NCBI RefSeq assembly: GCF_040581485.1
Contig: NC_090133.1
Span: forward strand, 8,246,001 to 8,310,000
Length of the DNA: 64,000 nt
Direction: 5' to 3'
From: Linepithema humile
Lineage: Eukaryota > Arthropoda > Insecta > Hymenoptera > Formicidae
In this document: one piece after another, positions 58,933-64,000 of the stretch
Position numbering within the stretch: position 1 is the first letter of the stretch
How the letters are laid out: each line of letters begins with the position of its first letter
The notes under the pieces: model-generated
Databases searched by the model: none
What the model was told of the DNA's origin: nothing
What the model saw: the letters and a program-made list of their open reading frames with translations, nothing else
Position numbers and translations under genes: made by a program

Positions 58933-60974
58933 AGAAGCATTACATTTCGTTCGTTACGCAGATAAATAATGTTTTGGGAAATAATGTACAAAAAATTAAT
59001 GGAGATTATGGTCAATATAATTAATATTATGATTTATATTACAGACTGCATCGATAAAATATGAGCATTTTTCTAATTTATTGATATATAAAATATATAA
59101 AATATAATATGGCACTTGATACATTCATTGCAGAAATATAAATCCTTACATGCCTGTTTTTTCATCTCACTTATATTTTAAATGCGCCACCATCGTTATC
59201 GTCATTTCTTTTGTTTTGTAGCGCAATATACTCTAAACTATTGGTTTGATTTTTATATTTTATTCTGTTGTTAATTACTTCATAGCTACAGTTTTCAAGG
59301 TTTTAGATTTAAACACTAGTATATATATATTAAAATAGGCAATTATTTAATATTTGAAATTTGCTATAATTTACCGTCTTTTTATTGTTTGTGAGTAAAA
59401 AGCATTTTTCTATTTTTGTAACATAGAAAATATTTAGATAAATAAGAAAGTAGGTAACAAATATAAATTTTTATAATAAAATACATTGACCGCAAAAATC
59501 GGCCGGAAAGTTTAATTAATTCCGATCACTCTTATCAAGTAAGAACAAATTGTAATTCTGCTTATTTAACTTGATAATTAAACGTATTTTTTGTTCTTCA
59601 ATTTTAGGAAGCGTAATAAATAGTTGTGTAACGTAATTAAATAAAACATGGGTTTCTTATATATATTTTTATGTAAATGTATTTTTGTGTATAATGTAAA
59701 TGTTATAATTATTATCACATGCTTTATGTATCTATTTGAATATATAATCAATTTTGAATTATGTGTAAATAATTACATGAATCTCTAAATATGTGTTATT
59801 TCCACGTGCAAATCTATGTGTCAAAAGCTCATTTATGACGCAAACAATAACATTAAATTCGTAAAAGATTCGAGAACTTTTGAAATAAACGAAATAACAT
59901 TAAAATAATAAAATAATACAATTTCTTACTTTTAATACCTTAGATACAACATTAATTTTATAGTTGAGACATTTTTTAATATTTAATGTTAAAATGATAA
60001 AATGATATAATCTGCTACGTGCTAGAATTATTTTAGAGATATCATTAAATTCGTTATTGAAAATTTTTTAAATGATTAAATAATACAATCTAGTATATGC
60101 TTGTAATATTTTAGAATATTGATACATTATTTATTGAAAATCGAAATATAGATGGAATTTTTACACTGATAATATATTGTAAACATAATTTGTTGAAATA
60201 TTGAACATATGTCCGGCGGTATTCGTTCTTTTCTCTTCTCTTTCTATTTAGAAATTTTTATATGCTTTTTCCTACATGTTAACAAATATTAAAAATTTAT
60301 CGTGACGGTATTTATTGTTACAAAACATACATTTGTTCGAATATTTGGTAATTTTCTACAAAATTGTCACAATCGCTCTTTAGTTATGATCTTTAATAAC
60401 ATGAACATTATGTTTGTTTCTTACGCATTTGCCAATACATCCAAACTTTTATTTTTTACATGATTGAAAATCATTTTATAAAGTCATAGAAAATGTAGAC
60501 GAACTCTTTAAAAAGTATTTACACAAGCATTGTAAAAAGGAACTAAAGGAATATACATTTCGTACATGCATTTGGAAATTACTTTTTATGCACAAGAAAA
60601 CAATACTTGTATACCAAACTGCGACATATATAATCCTCCAGTTTTTTCTTAACACAATCGTTAGAGATTTGCTAAGGGTTCTGACGTCTACTTTTTTCAC
60701 GAGAGTATTATACAAAAAAATAATATTTTTATGTTTAATTGTATAATGTAATCAAACAGTTCTTTCTTTAAAACATTGAGAAACGTAGATATTGTATCTA
60801 TTCCAAGCTATTCCAAGCTATGTTGCAAAACGCGATTCGATGAAATTTACATAAACATTTGTAACATATATTTCGAACAAGTAATTATCTGAGTTTTGTT
60901 ATAATATGATACATTCTGTTTCTTCTTTTACTTGCTGTTTCGTATACCTAAAATATGATCAGTTATTGTTACAT
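58933..60974. repeat. AT-rich 3' flank of unit G
   Basis: Nearly identical to 8761-10779 of unit C over about 2 kb, the clearest evidence that the two arrays share a recent duplication. It includes the frame at 60476-60715, identical in sequence to that at 10301-10540. Confidence 0.85.
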
Positions 60975-61684
60975 GCCGTCTCTTTAGACTTTTCAATGTC
61001 GTAAATAAATGTATGCTTCTTTACGTGTTTCTTAAGCGATTTTACCGCGATACATCCAACTTTTTGTTCGCAAAATCGACATTCTGTTCGAAAATGCACA
61101 GGTTTCGTATAACATTTATTCAAAAAGAAGTACTTTTTAATTTGATATTTCCAAGACTGTTTATCTCGTGACTCTATTACTTACTACTTTTTTTATGTGC
61201 ATTCGCGATGTGCTTTTTTAAATTATCAGTCTGTAAAGTTAATTTTACACTTTTTGTTTTATTTGTACATAGCTTACATTTAGCACAAAAATCTCCAATT
61301 TGTTTCAAGTATTTCCAACCTTAATTTTCTTGTCCATGGTTTTTTATATTTTCTCGTTCTAAATGCTTTTTTACGTGTTTCGATAAACTTTCATCTGATG
61401 AAAATTCAATTGGGACAATATCACATAAAATATATTCTTTTTTTTTCTCTTATTAGCCTAAAATATTTCTAGTCTTTGCTCTTCTTGTTATTCTCTTCAT
61501 GCTTGTAAAAATCTTTATGCGTTTCACGTATGTGGTTCTTAAATTCAGGATATTTTTTACACTTTACGTATTTATAAATCTTTTTGCAAGATTGTTCTCG
61601 ATACTGTACTCGAAAATTTTTCTCTTTTGTATAATATTCCGCCATCTAGAAGTGCGGTAGTTGAACTCATTTTTTCCAGCACAT
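60975..61684 (-). pseudogene. Copy G of the zinc-finger gene, truncated after finger 4
   Basis: Homologous to copy C without the foldback insertion. Fingers 1-4 are recognisable (TECRFCEQKVGC in finger 4) but broken by stops and indels; fingers 5-9 are absent. The promoter initiator TCAGTT is kept (61721-61726), but extra bases near 61690-61697 shift the downstream AGATC away from +28, leaving one only at +23. The GA tract to the right is reduced to a few bases near 61895-61910. Confidence 0.8.
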
Positions 61685-61915
61685 TATGATGTATTCTGAT
61701 CTGTATGGTAGAACGTATTTAACTGAACACGATAACATTAATTCGTTAATAAGTGCCTGATAGAAGAGGTCGAGGAAAGAGACTTACAGTTTTTCTGTTT
61801 TAATATGGACAGCGTTTAAACTTACCTAGTAATTATCAAGAGAGGCGATAGAATTTGGTGCGAAATAGTATAGTAATTTAACAATTTTGTGCGCGCAAAA
61901 GAGAGTTGTTAGCTT

Positions 61916-63105
61916 ATTCCGGCAACATAAATCTATCTGTCTGCAAAAGATTTTTTAGAAGAGGCGGAGTGTATTGTTTGATAGTTTAATATGATGCGAA
62001 ATGTCTAAATCTCGCAAAATGTACTTTGCGATTATCAAAGAATAGTTGATAAAATACAATGTGATACAGAAAATTCGTACTTATTGGTAGGTTTTATAGG
62101 ATAAAAAAATTACACCTCTCTTCATCATATTTGAAACTGAGTAATCTTACGCAGGAAGCTACAATGTGATTAACAGCGATCTCCCAGGAACATAAATCAG
62201 AAACGATGTCTATTTGAATCGAGAAACACGACATCGTTCGCGTCCGGGGTGCATGCAATAGTCACATTAATAACCAACGATTTCTTTCGAGTTTCACTTG
62301 TAACAATAACAGTATTACATAGAATACTGGAAGCACATTACATGTTTCATAAATAAAATCGCACAATTTCATTAATCTTGGAGGGATTGCAATTTCTGTG
62401 ATTTTAATAAATTAATTGGGAGCTGTTACAATACTGTATATAAAATAATTGTATGGATATTTCTTAATGCAATGCATTGTGTGAACCAACAAAAATTCTA
62501 AAATGTATTAAGTTTTCAACCAAGAAACACTTGCGTCAGAGACAGTAGCATTTAAAAATTTGCATCGGGCTTTCAGCGGCTCTTTGCGAATTCAAATCTC
62601 TCTGTCGTCTCGAAATTCTCGTGCAGATCACAACGATGGAGAAATTACACAGTCGTCTCAGTTCTCGGTTCTGAATGGCGAAACAATTTGCTACTTCAGC
62701 AGCCTCCCTCGACTGGCTGCCGGCTGGCTGGCGCTGGAAGACACTATTCTTTCGATCCGCGTGAACAATACCAGCCCATTAACAGATGCGATCTGCAGTC
62801 GCTAATACTCGGTGCCGGGTGATCGCCCGCTCGCGATAACGAGCAACTAGGTCGACGGCCGCGTTCTCCTCGCTCAGCTGACGTGAAAAATCATTACGTC
62901 TCCCACGACATGGTGGGGTTTTGGAGAACACGAAACGACGAGAAAAGGGGAACGCGAAGTGGTGCCGGGCGTTCGGCGCATGTGTTGCACACCACAGTAT
63001 CGCGGAAAATTGAAATCATTAAATATTAATGATTTAACGAGGCGCATTCAAGTTATTAATTATTGAGAGAAAAAGATTTTGTCAGTTTGCGAATAGAAAG
63101 CGAAA
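61916..63105. other. Unique sequence right of the array, no gene seen
   Basis: Ordinary composition. The frame at 62560-62805 has no domain or splice support. Confidence 0.5.
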
Positions 63106-63617
63106 TATGATATTAAATGCAATAGCTTTTTTCAGCCCAGAGCCAGATGTTGGTTGCTCAGTAAAGAATAATTGACAAATGATTATATCAGACGTTTCGG
63201 CTCATTTATTTTGGCTTATTTATTGGACCGATAATTCAAATGTGTTCGACCGCTGAATCATATTGTTTGACTATCCATCTGGACCGTAACACACTGTCAT
63301 TTTATTTATTTTATAACTCGGACAGTTCAAGTAAGATTAGTTTTATAATTTATAACTCCGATAATCAGTTTAAGTTTGTGGACACTTATTGTAAACGGTT
63401 GAATTCGTTAACCGATGTGCGATAACCTTGCTGCGTATACTTATTTTTATTTTTATTTTATTACTCTCTCTAACGTCCAGTTGTCTTTATTAACTTTCAC
63501 TGAGGATGGCCAAAATAAATGAGCCGAAACGTCTGATATAACCATTTGTTAATTATTCTTTACCGAGCAACCAACACCTGGCTCTGGGCTGACAAAGCTA
63601 TTGTATTTAATATCATA
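63106..63617. mobile_element. Second Penelope-like foldback element with a hammerhead motif
   Basis: Inverted arms of about 110 bp (63106-63215 and 63509-63617), beginning TATGATATTAAATGCAATAG and diverged by a few bases, flank a spacer of about 290 bp. The right arm plus nine bases of spacer holds a complete hammerhead motif; the left arm ends before the CUGA box, so its copy is incomplete. No protein domain was seen in the spacer. Sequence is unrelated to the element at 11179 apart from the motif, so it is a different family. Confidence 0.6.
63497..63536 (+). ncRNA. Hammerhead ribozyme motif
   Basis: CUGAGGA (CUGANGA) at 63500-63506, stem II GGC/GCC with a long loop, then GAAAC and GUC (cleavage after C at 63533). 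Stem III is AC/GU. Stem I begins UCA (63497-63499) paired with UGA (63534-63536). In the other element the same positions are CUA/UAG, so pairing is kept while bases change. Confidence 0.6.
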
Positions 63618-64000
63618 ATTTGTTTATTAAGAAAGCCCAAATAGACATATCTTTCATTGGTAATTAGATAGCAAAATTTATTCTAGATTGCATTTTAATT
63701 AAATCTTAAGCTGATAAACAGCAGGTAAACATAATTAAAATATACGACATTCGATTGAAAAATTTCGATATAGAAATTGTTTATCGCAATTGTTTATCGC
63801 TATGTTCTTTCAATTGCCGAACACGCTGTACAGAAAGCGAAAGAGAGAACAAACGAAGGGAAGGGCGGACGATAACAAAAACGCGAGTCACGACGATGCG
63901 GGAGAGAAGTGTGTGGGACGGGCGGGGGCGGGGGGGGGGCGGGGGGAGAACGATTTCAACCGGCGACGATAGAGCAACTTCGCATCGTAGGTCTTTTCCA
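63618..64000. other. Unique sequence with a G-rich tract
   Basis: No gene seen. G-runs at about 63918-63946 (up to nine G in a row). Confidence 0.5.

Overview
The window looks like nuclear DNA of an insect, most likely a hymenopteran such as an ant. That is an inference from its CpG-rich, gene-sparse sequence, many GA/CT microsatellites, arthropod-type Inr+DPE core promoters and small foldback transposons. No ribosomal, tRNA, CRISPR or bacterial features were seen.

There are three zones. Zone 1 (1-12604) is an AT-rich array of three repeat units, A, B and C. Zone 2 (12605-47312) is about 35 kb of mostly unique sequence with no recognisable gene, only microsatellites, two small repeats and four splice-flanked candidate exons. 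Zone 3 (47313-about 61915) is a second AT-rich array of units D, E, F and G. The last 2 kb is unique sequence plus a second foldback element.

Each unit reads right to left on the minus strand: GA-rich tract, core promoter, an uninterrupted reading frame for a protein made of nine tandem BED-like zinc fingers, a stop codon, a conserved ~150-base intron with a small 3' exon, then about 2 kb of AT-rich flank. B, D and F are intact (522, 530 and 535 residues). A, C and G are broken, and E has lost its reading frame. Coding types pair up as A/D, B/F and C/G, so the order A-B-C recurs as D-(E)-F-G. The 35 kb of unique DNA joins both arrays at a GA-rich tract.

The intact genes have no transposase domain and keep a TCAGTT initiator with an AGATC downstream element at the canonical spacing. 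C has lost the initiator and G has lost the spacing. Flanks of B and D contain decayed extra fingers in the same orientation.

Two foldback elements (11179-11979 and 63106-63617) carry near-minimal hammerhead ribozyme motifs of the type known from Penelope-like retroelements. Their stem I bases differ between the elements but stay paired. The first element splits pseudogene C and is absent from G.
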